From positions 2,790,001 to 2,854,000 of the forward strand of contig JADILM010000001.1 of the NCBI GenBank assembly GCA_016617785.1: a DNA stretch of 64,000 bases. Direction: 5' to 3'. This document shows positions 22,101 to 33,758 of this stretch, one piece after another. The stretch is from Sporobolomyces roseus. Lineage: Eukaryota; Basidiomycota; Microbotryomycetes; Sporidiobolales; Sporidiobolaceae. The notes beneath the pieces are model-generated. The model saw only the letters and a program-made list of their open reading frames with translations. It was not told where the DNA came from and made no database searches. The position numbers and the translations under genes are program-made. Numbering within the stretch: position 1 is the stretch's first letter; each line of letters begins with the position of its first letter.

Positions 22101-22576
22101 CATCGGTACGGGGTCTATTCCGATCGAGGATGAGGCCATGCTGTCACGGTGCGAGAATGCCGCTGGTCGAGAAGTCGAGAAAGTCGAAGAACGAGGAAAG
22201 GGTCCAAAATTGCCTGCGTTCCGAGACCAAAGATCAGCTATCATCGAAAGAGTCACCTAAAAGACCTTAAAGCTTACCTCCTACAGCGCCGGTGAGGACA
22301 GCTAGAAGAAACGCAAAGAAATGAGTGAATGTTCTAAATAAGGGTCCCGACGGAAAAAACTAGTTGAAACTCACCATAAGAAGCAGGATCGAGACTCTCT
22401 CGTTCCTTGTAGAAACTATCACGTTTCCCACTCGATTCCAAAGTAGATTCAGAAGAATCGGGACCGGAAAACATGTTTGAAATCGATTGACTGAGTCGAC
22501 TTCCAGGTCTCCTTCGATTGTATTGACTAGGGGTTTCTTCAAAGTCTGGTGGACTAGGAGTCTGAGGTGGACTCAT
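19190..22576 (-). CDS. KRE6: KRE6/SKN1-type GH16 membrane protein for beta-1,6-glucan synthesis
   Basis: A heavily interrupted gene (about a dozen short exons) from ATG at 22576 to TAG at 19190. It encodes a type II membrane protein: a ~200-residue Ser/Pro-rich cytosolic tail, one membrane segment ([20 protein letters not shown]), then a luminal GH16-like domain. The order of conserved blocks fits Kre6/Skn1: [82 protein letters not shown] across an intron, and [12 protein letters not shown]. It ends NSLVDNC. The ExDxxE catalytic pattern is present. Kre6 acts in the ER/Golgi and at the surface and is needed for cell-wall beta-1,6-glucan. The final intron, with donor GTAAGC next to the AAA codon, restores the conserved C-terminus. 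Confidence 0.94.
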
Positions 22577-23132
22577 GGTCGGGTCTTGAACTTCGAAGGT
22601 CGTTCAGACGGGTTGACCGATTTCGAAGGGGTCGTTTGGAGAGGGAGCGTGAAAGAGTTGGTCGAAGGGTGTGTCGGGACAAGTGATGCTGAGGAGTAAA
22701 GTATTGATCTTGTGGTGTCTATGCTGTTGTTGCCGCAAGTTCAAGTTGTGGTATCGTTCGATGAGAGTCGCATCAAGTTCTCTCGGGCTAACTGCTTTTT
22801 TTCTAAGTTGCTATTTTTCAATCGAATTACAAAATTGCAATTTCCGTATCGCCAAGGGGTCGAATGCTAAATGTGGTTGACCCCTTGGGAGTACACACAC
22901 AGCCACCGATACTATGGCATCTTTTGAAGGCTGGCAAGTCACTCCATAACGGTGATTTTTCTCACATTTCTCGCGGTCGGTCCGAATCGCGAGATGCCCA
23001 ATATTTCGGTGGAGATGAGGCGGAGGCCGAAGGGAAAGCAAGTCGATATTCTCATCGACGACGACGATATATGACAAGCCGATAGAATTACAAACGTCGA
23101 AAGGTTTCGCGACGAAACAGATGAGCTCAATT
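22577..23132. other. KRE6 promoter and 3' flank of the HAD phosphatase
   Basis: 556 bp between two minus-strand genes. It contains a perfect inverted repeat (listed separately) and T-rich tracts near 22796-22820. No coding signal is seen. Confidence 0.6.
22852..22888. promoter_or_regulatory. Inverted repeat with two AGGGG (STRE-like) arms upstream of KRE6
   Basis: CCAAGGGGTC at 22852-22861 is mirrored exactly by GACCCCTTGG at 22879-22888, a 10-bp arm with a 17-bp centre, about 280-310 bp upstream of the KRE6 start. Each arm contains AGGGG, the core of yeast stress-response elements bound by Msn2/4-type C2H2 factors. Use as a binding site is inference. Confidence 0.5.
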
Positions 23133-24103
23133 TCAAACGTCTTCGTCGAGGTTGATTCGGAGCTTGAGCTTCCCATCCTCAATTCCAACGATTTCGACGC
23201 TACAGTCGTAAGCTCGAGTAGTCAGCCGATGGCCAATGACCTTGAGAGGGAGCGCAGGTCGAACTCACTCTCGTAGATCTCGAATGACTCTTACTCCGTT
23301 CGCGTTCGCAGCTCTCTGGACCTCCTCATTCGACGTAGGACCGGTACAAACCGCGAGTAATTGACATCCTGCAGCTCTACCGCTCACGAAGCCTGCAGGA
23401 GCATCCTCGATGACAAGCACTGTCGAAGGATCGATCGAGTCGTTTGAGCTAGAAAGCGATTCCAAACCTGCGAATCGACGAATGAGCAAAGTCAGTCTTC
23501 GCCGATAGCGAGAGTCAAAGATGGGGTGGAACTCACGCTTCAGACCAGCAAGGTAGGGTTCAGGATCAGGTTTACCTTTTGAAACTTGTTCTCCAGAAAC
23601 AATGAACGGTACATCCTTGATCCCAGCCAATTCGAGTGCAGGCAAAGCATGAATTCGAGTAGCTACAGATACAGCAACTCGTGATCAGCCATGGTCTTCT
23701 ACGATAGGTTGTGTCAAGTCTCAAAGCTCGACGCACCCGAAGTTACGATTCCCCAATTCTCGAATCCCACTTCCCTCAATCCCTTCAAGAACTCTTCGAC
23801 GCCCGGTAACACTCTAATACCTCCTTCCATCCCCCTCGCAACGTCCACAACCATTCCCTCCAATCTCTCGACCTCCCTTTCCAATTCCTCCTCACTCATC
23901 TCACTCCCCTCTTTAGGAACCCTCTGAAATTTCTTCAATAAATCAATGGTTCTCGTTCCATGTTGAGCTTCCATGGCGAATTGACGAGGATCGATAGATT
24001 GAGAGGTGCACCAGAGGGACATTACTCGGAGGACTGAGGGGGTTGAGTCGATTAGTGTACCGTCTGAATCGAAGAGAATTCCGGAAATTGAGAGGTCGGG
24101 CAT
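23133..24103 (-). CDS. HAD-superfamily sugar-phosphate/glycerol-phosphate phosphatase
   Basis: Four exons (24103-23737, 23662-23537, 23467-23269, 23199-23133) give 252 residues. Motif I is FDSDGTLIDS (Asp nucleophile and Asp general acid at residues 11 and 13). A helical cap follows, then motif II VTSA, motif III KGKPDPEPY and motif IV VIEDAPAGFVSGRAAGC. This is the layout of the DOG1/2 and GPP1/2 group (2-deoxyglucose-6-phosphatase, glycerol-3-phosphatase). Which substrate it uses cannot be read from sequence. It is cytosolic, with no targeting sequence. Confidence 0.9.
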
Positions 24104-24466
24104 AGTGAGCTAAAGATTGAGGAGGGGGATGAGGGAGATAGAAGAGGAGCAAGAGAGGGGAGGGAGAGAGAAAAGGGAGTCTAGAGAACTCCGACGAGGC
24201 CGCGGACCTGGAAAGTCGAGGCGTCAACGACGACGACGACTGGAAGCACGCGTAGGGTATCAGAAGCGCGAAAGCGAGAGAAAGACCTGAGCGGACGAGT
24301 TCTGTTCTGAAAGCGAGAAAACCGACTGATTCTCCGAAAGAAAGAGAAGAATCAGCTCGATGTTGCCCCGTAAGAGTGATGAGTGTTCATCGTTAATTAC
24401 TGCTTGATACTGATCTCTCCCATCTATAGTGATATAATCTATGATACTCCCAAAAGTCGATTCGAT
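24104..24466. other. Promoter of the HAD phosphatase and 3' flank of EF-Ts
   Basis: 363 bp between two minus-strand genes with G/A-rich tracts near 24120-24180. No coding signal. Confidence 0.6.
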
Positions 24467-25582
24467 CTATTCCTGACCCAATTCCCATCTCCTCAACTGA
24501 ATCACTTCCAGCCCTTCACCCTCTACCCCTCTCAATTCACTCCATTTCCTCAAAACTGCTCCAACATTGCTCCCCGCCTCGAATTCGAATTTGGGAGATG
24601 GCGCCATCGTAATTAATTGTTGATCGTAAAGAGCGGTTGAGGGTTCACCATCTTGTACGGGAGGAGAAGAGGGAGAGGAAATAATAGAGGAAGTTGGAAT
24701 TGCTACTACTTGACGAGCGAGTGAACGTAATACTGATTTAACCTCGGTCTTGTCGACAATTCCTCCTTTTGATAACCGAGCGATGAGGAGTCCTCCAAGA
24801 GTTCCGGATTGAACTCCTGTTTTGACGGAATCGGGGGAAGTCTTCGAGGCGTGTAGATAAGAGGATGCGAGGAATGTTGGGGAAGGAGAGGAAGGAAGAG
24901 AGGGTTCGAATGAGATGGAGGAAGCTCGTTTGAGTTGAATGTTTTCTCCTAATCGGGAAACGATGGATGCTAGGGAAGTTCTAATGGTTTCTGGTGGAGG
25001 GAGATTGTTGGTGGATTGAGAGATTTGGGAAGAGATTTGGGAAGGGGAAGGAACGACGGGCATGTCGAGTGTCGAATCCGATTTGATATCCAATTCTACC
25101 ATTCCCTCTTCGTTGGTAGGTTCAGCGAAGAATGCCAAACTCCTTGCGATTCCTTCTACTAATTCCCTGAATTCGTCTGTACGAGCAACGAAATCCGTTT
25201 CACACCTCATCTCGACTATACTAGCTCTCACTCCAGTTCCTCCAGTTCCATCAGCCAACACTGCGACTGCAACCAATCCTTGATCTGCCGTTCGACCAGC
25301 TAGTTTCTCTTGTTTCGCTGCCCCGGTTTCTTTCGCTTGTTGTGCGATCCAAGAGAGGGCGGAATTGAGATCGTTGTTGGAAGCGAGTAAAGCGGATCTT
25401 GCGAGGGACAAGGGAGTTCCAGGTCGAGATGAGCGGATCTTTGCGATGAGGGCTACGGGTACTGATGATGGTTTGTTTGTATCGAGGGAGATGGGAGAGG
25501 TAGAGATGGAACGAGATGAGCGAGAAGGAATAGATGAGGGAGAACGAAGGAAAGTGCGAATGAGTGAGCAAGGTCGTGACAT
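24467..25582 (-). CDS. Mitochondrial translation elongation factor Ts
   Basis: A single exon of 371 residues starting at ATG 25582. The first ~35 residues are rich in Arg and Ser with almost no acid, a mitochondrial targeting peptide. Next comes the N-terminal UBA-like region (IAKIRSSRPGTPLSLARSAL, ALSWIAQQAKETGAAK), then the core with the EF-Ts signature VEMRCETDFVARTDEF near residues 120-140. EF-Ts regenerates EF-Tu-GTP in mitochondrial translation. Saccharomyces lacks it, but many other fungi keep it. It is divergently transcribed from NAF1 across only 154 bp. Confidence 0.94.
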   Translation of the reverse strand: MSRPCSLIRTFLRSPSSIPSRSSRSISTSPISLDTNKPSSVPVALIAKIRSSRPGTPLSLARSALLASNNDLNSALSWIAQQAKETGAAKQEKLAGRTADQGLVAVAVLADGTGGTGVRASIVEMRCETDFVARTDEFRELVEGIARSLAFFAEPTNEEGMVELDIKSDSTLDMPVVPSPSQISSQISQSTNNLPPPETIRTSLASIVSRLGENIQLKRASSISFEPSLPSSPSPTFLASSYLHASKTSPDSVKTGVQSGTLGGLLIARLSKGGIVDKTEVKSVLRSLARQVVAIPTSSIISSPSSPPVQDGEPSTALYDQQLITMAPSPKFEFEAGSNVGAVLRKWSELRGVEGEGLEVIQLRRWELGQE

Positions 25583-25736
25583 CTTCTAGTAGACTATTCC
25601 AACTCCTTGGGTTGTTCAGCTGTAGATCAGAGTGAGTTGGAAGTGATCAAGGTTGATCGAAACTTTTTCGGAAATTTCTCTCTTTCCTTCTCCTGCCCTT
25701 CCTCTATCTCACCTCACTTGGTCTCGACTTGTCAAG
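25583..25736. promoter_or_regulatory. Short divergent promoter between EF-Ts and NAF1
   Basis: 154 bp separate the two start codons of oppositely oriented genes, so both promoters must lie here or overlap the genes. Plus-strand CT-rich sequence (25670-25735) precedes the NAF1 ATG. No TATA box is evident. Confidence 0.55.
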
Positions 25737-28530
25737 ATGGGCAACTCTAGCTCAAAACAACCTCCACAAGAGGAACAGCAAGATACGGCTACCGCTCCTT
25801 CAAGTGATAGCAATGCTCAACTCGATCAACTCGAACCTCAATCTGAACATACAATGCAACAAGATCAAGTAGAGCAATCAGGTACTACTCCAGCAGCTAC
25901 GGGAGATGCAATCGTTCCCTCAGACGACTCTCAAGATTCTCCAATTCCTTCTTCCTCCACTTCTCTCCCTCCTTCTTCTACTACCACAACTGACAATCAA
26001 GATACCTTCAAGATCCCTTCCTTGCCCTCCCACTCCACTGCCCCCCTCTCCCCAAACTCGTCTTCCCTCAAAGCTCTCCCAGCAGATATCGAACACATCT
26101 TGTCTCTCGGAGCAAACGAAGATCAACTCCTCAAGGCTGCAAAGGAAGGAGGTCAGGGAGAAGTAGATCAGGTTGTGAGGGAACTGAGGGAGAAGTATGC
26201 GAAAGATGGAGGAGGGGAATTGAGTCAAGTAGAGAAGGAAATGAAGGACAAGGGAATTGTGAGAGTTGAAGAATCTGTCACCGTAGTGGAACAAGAGGAT
26301 AAAATGGATCAGGGGTGAGTCACCACGTAGTACTGCTAAGCGAGGAGATAGTTGACAGAATCCCTTGCGACCTACACAGATCTGATAAAGAATCATCTTC
26401 CTCGGATTCTTCCGATTCCGACTCTTCCTCTCTCGAATCCGATTCTACTTCTCGCGCTCAAAGAGAGCCCCGACAGCGAAAACAACGAACTCGTCGCAAG
26501 CCTCGAGCCGCCTCCCACTCCGGCTCAGATTCAGACGATTCCGAATCCGGTATTGGAGAAGGATCTCGAGTCGCCCCTAAAACCGAACATGAAATGGAAG
26601 AACCCGAAGTACAGTTACCTGAAGTGATGAAGATTGATGAAGGGGCAGAGATTGCCAAGTTTGGGAAAGTCGAAAGCGTGATTGAGACGGTTGTTGTGGT
26701 TAAAGCTGATACTGCTGGCGATTGGAGAGTACTCGATGAGGGAACAGTCGTGTGTTGGGAAGATAGAACTGTTATTGGAACTGTACGTCTTCCTCTCTCT
26801 ATCATTGTACGAGGCCTAAGTAGCTCACGTTTAGTTTCGTCGTTTTTTGTTTCGTTTTTCTTAAAAAAAGATCTTTGAAACTTTCGGTTCAGTTCAACAA
26901 CCTTTCTATTCATTACGATTCCCACCGAATTCTGCACCAGATCCAACCGTCTTCAGCTTACAGAAACCCGTATTCTACGCCCCTTCCCACGCTCAATTCG
27001 TTTTCACTCGAGATTTGAGGAGTTTGAAAGGTAGTGATGCTAGTAATGTTTGGGATGAGGAAGTCAATGCGGCAGAGATTGAATTCTCTGATGATGAAGA
27101 AGAGGCGGAATACAAGAAACGAATGAAAGCAGAGTGAGTTTTCACTTCACTTTATGGTTTCGCAGTTTCCAATCTCTTAACGTTTGATGGAAAGCAGACG
27201 AAGAAACCGTACGCAATCCTCTACACCAGCTCCTAATGCTCGACAACAATCTCGCCAACCATCACGAGCACCCTCAACCCTTCCTCCTCCCTCTTCACAA
27301 TCCTCCCTCCCATCTCGACCAGCCGTTTCCTACGCCGATGCCGATCCCGCTTCCTCTTCCACCTCTATATTCGATTTGTACGGACCACCAGTCCCTTCGA
27401 CTTCCACCTCGACTCTCACCAAGGGACCAAGAGCTGAAATGGGTGAATTACCACCGCCCGGTCGAGTCGGACGACAAATGTTTGAGAGAGATACTGGAGC
27501 GAGTTTGGGGAGGGAGGACGAAGTTGAATTTGAATTCAGTTCGGGAGATGAGGAGGATCGGAGTGAGGGGGAAAAGAGGGACGATGGGAAGAGAATCAAG
27601 GTTGAACCACCAGTGAGGGAACAGAGAGAAAGAAGGGATGAAAATGGTCGAGGCAGGGGAAGGGGAAGAGGGACAGCGGATGGTGGGAGAGGGAGAGGGA
27701 GGGGTAGAGGACAAGATCGAGGTAGGGGGAATTCACGAGGGAGAGGAGGAAACAGAGGCGGGAATAGAGGGGGAGAAAGGAATGTTGCGCCGTTACCAGC
27801 ACGAGCATCACCTCATCGACAAGGAGGGGTTTATTCAGGAGGAGGAGGAGGGAGTCCCGCTGGACTACCACAACGACCAGCGTTTGATTTACCCGAAGGA
27901 ACTGGAGGAGGAGAGGATAGAATGTCGATTGATGCTTTTCAAGCACCTGCTTTCGCACCTCCTATCCGATTTGGTGAACCTACTACTTTTGGAGGAGGCC
28001 AAACTACAGCACCACCGAAACCTTCAAATCAAAGTCCGATTCCTCAACATCGACCAAATCCTCGTTCTTCCCAACCACCCATTCCCGCTCCTTCGCAAGG
28101 TTACAACCCTCAAATGCCTTATGCCCATCAAGCGACTTCTTACTCACAACAACAGAGCAGCTACTACAGGGCACCTCCACCAATGCATCCCCCTTCCCAA
28201 CCTTATTACCCTACTTCTTCTTCTTTCCCTAATCCTGCCGCTTCGAGTTCGACAGGAGGAGCTTATTCTCCTCATCAACCCTCAGCAGCTTTCCCTCCTC
28301 CTACTACTCAACAAGCAGCGACTCCAGTAGGTGGTCATGTCAATCCTAGGTTCCTCGCTCAACAACAACAACAATCAGGTGCTCCTCCTCCTCATCAGGG
28401 ACAGTCTCCTGCTGCTTACCAAGGTGGACAGTATGGGTATGGGAATTATGGTGGATATGGTGCTTATGGAGGTGGGTATAATGCGGGAGCTGGAGGATAC
28501 GGTCAAGGTCAGGGAGGTCAAGGGAGATAA
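25737..28530 (+). CDS. NAF1: H/ACA snoRNP assembly factor NAF1
   Basis: Four exons (25737-26314, 26380-26782, 26871-27133, 27198-28530) join to 858 residues. The N-terminus is Gln/Ser/Pro-rich. The Gar1/Naf1 core is at about residues 270-370 (KFGKVESVIETVVVVKAD, VLDEGTVVCWED, GTIFETFGSVQQPFYSLRF, FVFTRDLRSLKGSDASN). An acidic patch, an RGG/GR-rich segment (GRGRGRGRG) and a long Gln/Pro/Gly/Tyr-rich tail follow. Naf1 binds Cbf5/dyskerin during H/ACA RNP and telomerase-RNA assembly in the nucleus and is later replaced by Gar1. The tail is longer than in yeast Naf1 (492 residues) and looks prion-like. Confidence 0.92.
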
Positions 28531-28875
28531 AAAAAGAAGGATTGATTCGATCGAGCGTAATTCTATCGCCTTCGAAGCTCATCTACTGCGTTTCCCTCTC
28601 TACGATACAGCTTGTCTGCTCGAGAGGAGTAGCTTCCCATTGGCTATGGATCAGATCTGCGAGCGACTTTGAGTTGCGAAATGAATTTCTCGAATTTCTT
28701 CGTCTCCTTTCATCAGGTCTCCTCGAGCTCAATACTCACTTGGTGCCATCCTCGATTTGCGAACTATCTTGCGAAGCGAAGGAAATTGCAATTTCCCTCT
28801 CGAATTTCTGGCTTGATCTCTTTCCCCATCTCGCACTCTTCCACTCACCTCAAACGCGCCCCTTCTACCTTCAGA
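28531..28875. other. Intergenic
   Basis: 345 bp between two plus-strand genes. Contains the 3' end of NAF1 and the promoter of the small acidic-protein gene, with no coding signal. Confidence 0.6.
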
Positions 28876-29346
28876 ATGTCCGAACAACCCACCAGCGCGT
28901 CTACTACTTCCGCCCCTACTCCCGCAACCATTCCTTCAGAAGCTTCGAGTTCAACTGCATCTCCCGTTCCACCACCCACGAAACCTACCGCTGTAGAGGA
29001 GGACGATAGTGATGATGATAGTGATTCAGGGGATGATGAAGAAGATGGTCCAGGTTTAAGTTTCCTCATTGCCGTAAATAAAAACTCTCTTCCTCTCACT
29101 CGAAATCTTGAACTGATTTCAAGTTGTGGAATGGAATAGGGTGGAGACGATGAAGATGAAGATGAAGAAGAGGATGGTGATTTTGATGCGCAAGGTGTAG
29201 TGGAGGAACCGGATGAGGAAATTGATCCGGCAGATGAAGAGGCGGATGAGAGTTTCGTTGCGAATCAACCAGTCGTCGAGGAGGCTGATGAAGAACAACC
29301 AAGGAAACGAAGAAGGGTCGTACAGGAGGCGGCGAAGAAAGCTTGA
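28876..29346 (+). CDS. Small acidic nuclear-type protein, unknown
   Basis: Two exons (28876-29073 and 29140-29346) give 134 residues. The donor GTAAAT at 29074 is the only one that keeps the downstream acidic frame. The first 40 residues are Ser/Thr/Ala/Pro-rich, then come acidic runs (EEDDSDDDSDSGDDEEDG), a hydrophobic patch GPGLSFLIA across the splice, more Asp/Glu, and a basic end (PRKRRRVVQEAAKKA) that could be a nuclear localisation signal. The composition resembles histone chaperones and other chromatin acidic proteins, but no named motif is recognised. Confidence 0.65.
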
Positions 29347-29514
29347 GATTCTCTCGTGTAGGAAGAAGGGAGAGAGAGGGTTTTGGGGAGGGAAAACAGA
29401 TTTTTAGTTTTATTCGATGAGGGACTCGAAGGGTGTACAACAAGAAAGAATGGGGAGGGAAGGGGGGTATCTAAAGTAGTACTGAATAAGGGTGGAAATC
29501 GAAAGTAATCTTTC

Positions 29515-30544
29515 TTAGCCAAAGATGAAGAAGAGTAAAGCGAGTGTACAGATTCCTAGAACTGTTCCCATGATAACTGAATCTCGTCTCCTCCGTGAAT
29601 TGATCATACCGATAACAGAATTGAGACCTGGTACTTGAGCTAGAGTAAGAGAGAAGGAGATCGGCTTCTTAGGTTCAGGCAAAGAGGAGAAACGAAATTT
29701 ACCTGCTACTCCGTTCATTCGGGCTTGGATCTGTGAGAGACCTGATCTTTGTGCTGCAAATTCAGCTCGGGTAGCATACGCTTGTCTGTTGGGAGGATAT
29801 CTCGAGTTAGCTTGCGATAACTTAATGCTCTAGGATTGGCAGAGCTGAGTTACTCTAAAGTTTCGTCTGCCATTCTATGACTGTTGTCGATCCTGCCTCG
29901 TTCAGCTAACAGCGAATCTGTCACTGATGATCCTGTTTGTGTCTTGAAAGCGCTGTAAAGTGTCGAGAGAATCGTCAGCTCGAGGATAGCACCAAAAATG
30001 AGCGAGAACTAGGGAAGAACGAACCTAATCTCATCTCTGACTGATCCTAATAGATTCGCTCTCTGTTCCGCATCTCTCAAGCTGGTCTACAGTGGTACAA
30101 CCAGTCAGTATCAGACCTAGAAGAGTGAGTGAGGGGAGCTTGAACTGACTTTTGTTCGCTGATAATCTCTCCGATATTCCGAAAGTACATCTCGATGTCT
30201 CTCCAACGTATGAGTCGCCGAAGTCGAAGGTGGAGGATGAGCCGTAGCATGGAAGTTAGCTAATCTCTCTATTTGCGCTGCGAACTATCTCCAAGAGAGA
30301 GGAGAGAGGGGTCAGCCTTCTCCCCACACATTATCAAGAGAGAGAGGAAAGGAGAGGGACTGACAGTATCTAGTGCACCATCCAACTCTTCCTCCAATTC
30401 TGCTTTCTTCCTACCCAAATCATCCCTGAGTTGACCGTTTGAAGAATAAGAAGTCGAGGCTTGAGCAGCCAATTTAGAGTACCGTGTCAACAAGGAACTG
30501 CATTGTGCGGTCGTGGCGTGTAGATCTCGGCGTACTGTGTCCAT
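29515..30544 (-). CDS. GOS1: Golgi Qb-SNARE GOS1 (GOS28/GOSR1)
   Basis: About five short exons from ATG 30544 to TAA 29515, roughly 230 residues. The N-terminal part (TVRRDLHATTAQCSSLLTRYSKL) matches the start of Gos1. A coiled-coil middle has ERHRDVLSEYRRDYQRTK and RANLLGSVRDEI. The SNARE motif includes GRIDNSHRMADETLEQAYATR and QVPGLNSVIGMINSRRRRDS, with one C-terminal membrane anchor (VIMGTVLGICTLALLFFIFG). It acts in intra-Golgi and ER-Golgi vesicle fusion. The first few residues may come from an upstream exon, because CTCTAG sits directly before this ATG. Confidence 0.9.
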
Positions 30545-30816
30545 CTAGAGTGTAGTGATTGGAAGTGGTGAAGAGTTTAAGATGAAAGAGGCAAATGATT
30601 CAACGTAACCCTCTCTCTCTCCAACGCATCACTGACAATCTGTACCTCTAGCGGGCCTAGTAGAGCATAGAAGGAGTGGATAAGATATTCCGATAACAAC
30701 GCTCAACTCTCAACCAAGTGAGCTCCCTTCGCTCTTTTCCCCTCCCGCTTTACCTCTCAGCCTCTCAATCTCCTCCCTCATCAACGTGGACGCTGACACT
30801 TGGGATACTAGACAAC
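30545..30816. promoter_or_regulatory. Divergent promoter between GOS1 and YVC1
   Basis: 272 bp between oppositely oriented start codons. CT-rich tracts on the plus strand lead into the YVC1 ATG. It may also contain a non-coding first exon of GOS1. Confidence 0.5.
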
Positions 30817-33620
30817 ATGGTGACAGGTAAATCAGCAGGATACAGTCATCTCGGGGATCCAAACCGGGAGAACTCCTCACACGCTCCCGCCCGAATCGAC
30901 GTCGAACGAAACGCTACACCTCCCGTCCCGAGTTCAAGCAGTAACGGTCCAGGTTTCGACATACGCACGACGAAACCTATCACTTCCTCGACTTTCGAAC
31001 ATGAGAAAGTGTTCCCTCTCATTCAACGCTGCAAATACGAGATTGAATCGACGTTGGATACCGCTTTCACGTTTGAAGCACTCACGAATGCAGACCTCGA
31101 TTGGAAGTACGTCAAACCGTTAGCGAACAAGCTGACGAAAGGTGGGAAGAAAAAACCTCCGGCTTGTCTCGTTTATGCGTTGCTCGTTGCGAGGGTTTAC
31201 TTCCTCGACAAGGCAGAGGATGATTTGGCTTATGCGTACGTAGCTCTCTGTGGTTCAGCTGTCTTCTCACAGATGACACAGCTGACGACGTGATCAAGCG
31301 ATGCACAGCGGGGTCAATACTGCTCGAGCCGACTTGTGCGAAATCCTATCGATCAAAATGCTCTCAGTCTACGGCTCACACTCCTCAACCTCGAACGAAC
31401 ACCTCTACGTCTTAACCGCTCCTTTCAACCCTTTCGCCGGTGCAACAATCGACATGTTCACGACAAACGAGATCAACTCTGAAACGCTCCAAGAAATGAT
31501 TCAGGATGGGAAAGAAGACGCCACGAACGCCCTCGAGTTATCGATCAGTTCGCAAGCGAGAAGATTCGTCAAATCTCCTTTGGTGCAACATGTCGTCAAA
31601 GCGATCTTCGAAGGAGATGTCATGTATTCCCTAGAATCGAATCAGTCAGTTTTCTCGCTGTTTTCCCTCTCGCACGTCTTTCGAGGCGGGGAGCTCATTG
31701 AATTCTTCTCCGTAGCTCTTTGATCACGGACAATTACAAGTCGAATCCAGTTGTAGCGATCTATGATTGGCGCTCAAGACCTTTCCTCGACCACTATCGA
31801 CTCAAAGTCCCCTACGTTCGAAAAACCCTCGAATTGGTCGCTTTCGCCAGCGTTTTCCTTCTCTTCCTCCTAACCGAAGGCAGTACGTATCACTATCTCT
31901 ATCTCTCTCACTCTCCAGAACTAACACATTCCCGACAGCCTACAACCTCGACCACTTGAACCTCCCCGAAGTCCTCTTTATAATCTGGTCGATCGGTTTC
32001 GCCCTCGACGAATTTGCTTCTCTCTACGAGAATGGACTCTCGACTTACTTCTACGGCGCCTTCAACGTTCTCGATTCTTTGTTCTGTGCGGTATTCTTTG
32101 TTTATTTGGGAATGAGGGGAAGTGCTCTCTCGAATGGGGATTCGGCGTTGAGTCAATTGGCGTTTGATGTGTTGAGTTTGAGCGGGTGCGTACTCGCACC
32201 GAGATTGATGGTTAGTCTCATCCCGGATCATGTCGTCGTTATGGCGCTCGGGAGAATGGCGAGGCAATTTGCGTGAGTCGTCGCACTTCGTCTTTTCCTT
32301 TCGGCCTAGTCCTCCGCTGACCCTCGTCTTTCTACAGACTGTTCATGATCCTCGCGGCGCTTACCGCATCTGGGTTCCTCGTTACCTTCCACATCGTTAG
32401 TCATGCGAGCTCTTTCTCCAACGTCGCGAGACGAGGAACTGACTTTTTTTTCGAATGTCTAGCTTGCTCGAGGTAGTTGGAGTCTCCGTCAGATCAGTTG
32501 GCTCATGTTGAGGATCTGGCTCAGTGGTGCATTCTTGGGTGAGTTCTCGAGGCATGAATCAAAACGAGGCCGTTGCTGACGAGTTCACGATTTCGAAAGG
32601 TTTCGATGCTGCTCAACAATTCCATCCCGTGTTCGGTCCTATTCTCATGGTCGCTTTTGCTGTGCTGTCTCAAACTCTCCGTAAGCATCTTGACTTCTCT
32701 CCTCAATCTCTTTTCACGACGTCCCCGCTGAATCTTGTTCGTTTTTGCAGTCCTCACGATTCTCATCTCATTACTCTCGAACACTTTCGCACAAGTTCAA
32801 ACGGATGCTGATACTGAAATTGCGAATCAACTCGCAGTCCGTGCGTACTGAAGCTTTCTCTCAACGAGCTTTTCTTCGAAATTTATTCTCCGTTCTCTTG
32901 TAGGTACGATGGAGCGAGTCAAGTCTGATCCACTGAGCTCGTACACTACTCCGTTCAATATCATTGCGTTCTCGATCCTTTTCCCACTTCGCTTCGTCGC
33001 TTCTCCTCGGTACGCGCTCCCCTTCGTCCTGAACCCGCCGAGCTGATTTATCTTCCCTCATTCCCAGCATACTTCACAAAGCTCAAGCGTTCCTCGCACG
33101 ACTCCTGAACTTGCCCGTCCTCCTCTTTCTCGCAATCCGAATTCGACTCCTCCAAAGATCGACGAAACTCAAACGACAAGCCTTATCAGCCTCGGTGACG
33201 CCGAATGGATCGTTCATTAGTCAGACAGCACGAGGTGCTCAGAAGGCGCTTGAGAGGTTGACGGAGAACTGGGAGGAAGGTGGAGAAGCGTTGAGGAAAG
33301 TGTTTGAGTTCGAAGTTAATGAGAGAGCGTACAAGAGCGAGGAGGAGGAGGAAGCGAAGAAAGAGGAAGAGAGTGAGCAGAGGAAGGTGAAGGAGAAGGA
33401 GAAGGAGAGAAAGAAAGGATGGGATTATATCTTAGGGGGAACTTCGAAGTCGGGCAAGAAAAGTAAGGAAGTCGAGGAGGACGACAAAGGAGAGAAGAAA
33501 GGGATCGAGGATAGATTGGCGAGTATCGAAGACGCTCTCGAGATCTTATTGACTGAGATGGTGAGGAACAGAAGATCGACTGATGGGAAAGTCGAGGGAA
33601 CGAGTTCGAATGAGATGTAG
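30817..33620 (+). CDS. YVC1: Vacuolar TRP-type cation channel YVC1 (TRPY)
   Basis: Ten exons (30817-31235, 31309-31644, 31716-31882, 31939-32272, 32338-32395, 32463-32538, 32600-32680, 32751-32840, 32904-33009, 33068-33620) join exactly to 739 residues. The N-terminal ~230 residues are cytosolic, with the family blocks VFPLIQRCKYEIESTLD, YALLVARVYFLDKAEDD and STSNEHLYVLTAPFNPF. Several membrane segments follow (LVAFASVFLLFLLTEG, VLFIIWSIGFALDEFASLY, LFMILAALTASGFLVTFHI). The pore region includes DAAQQFHPVFGPILMVAF and the inner helix LLLTILISLLSNTFAQVQ. The tail is a long charged coiled coil rich in Glu/Lys. Yeast Yvc1 (675 residues) releases vacuolar Ca2+ on hyperosmotic shock. Confidence 0.95.
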
Positions 33621-33758
33621 ATCGTTGTCTTCCTTGTGTCTATCGTGGTTTTACCTATCTCGTGTCCTTGCAACCCTTTCTAGAGTATATCTCTTTACTA
33701 CTGTGTCTCAGAACCGTCGGAGCTTAGTGAGGTGCACAAAGGTTTGCTCATTTCGCAT

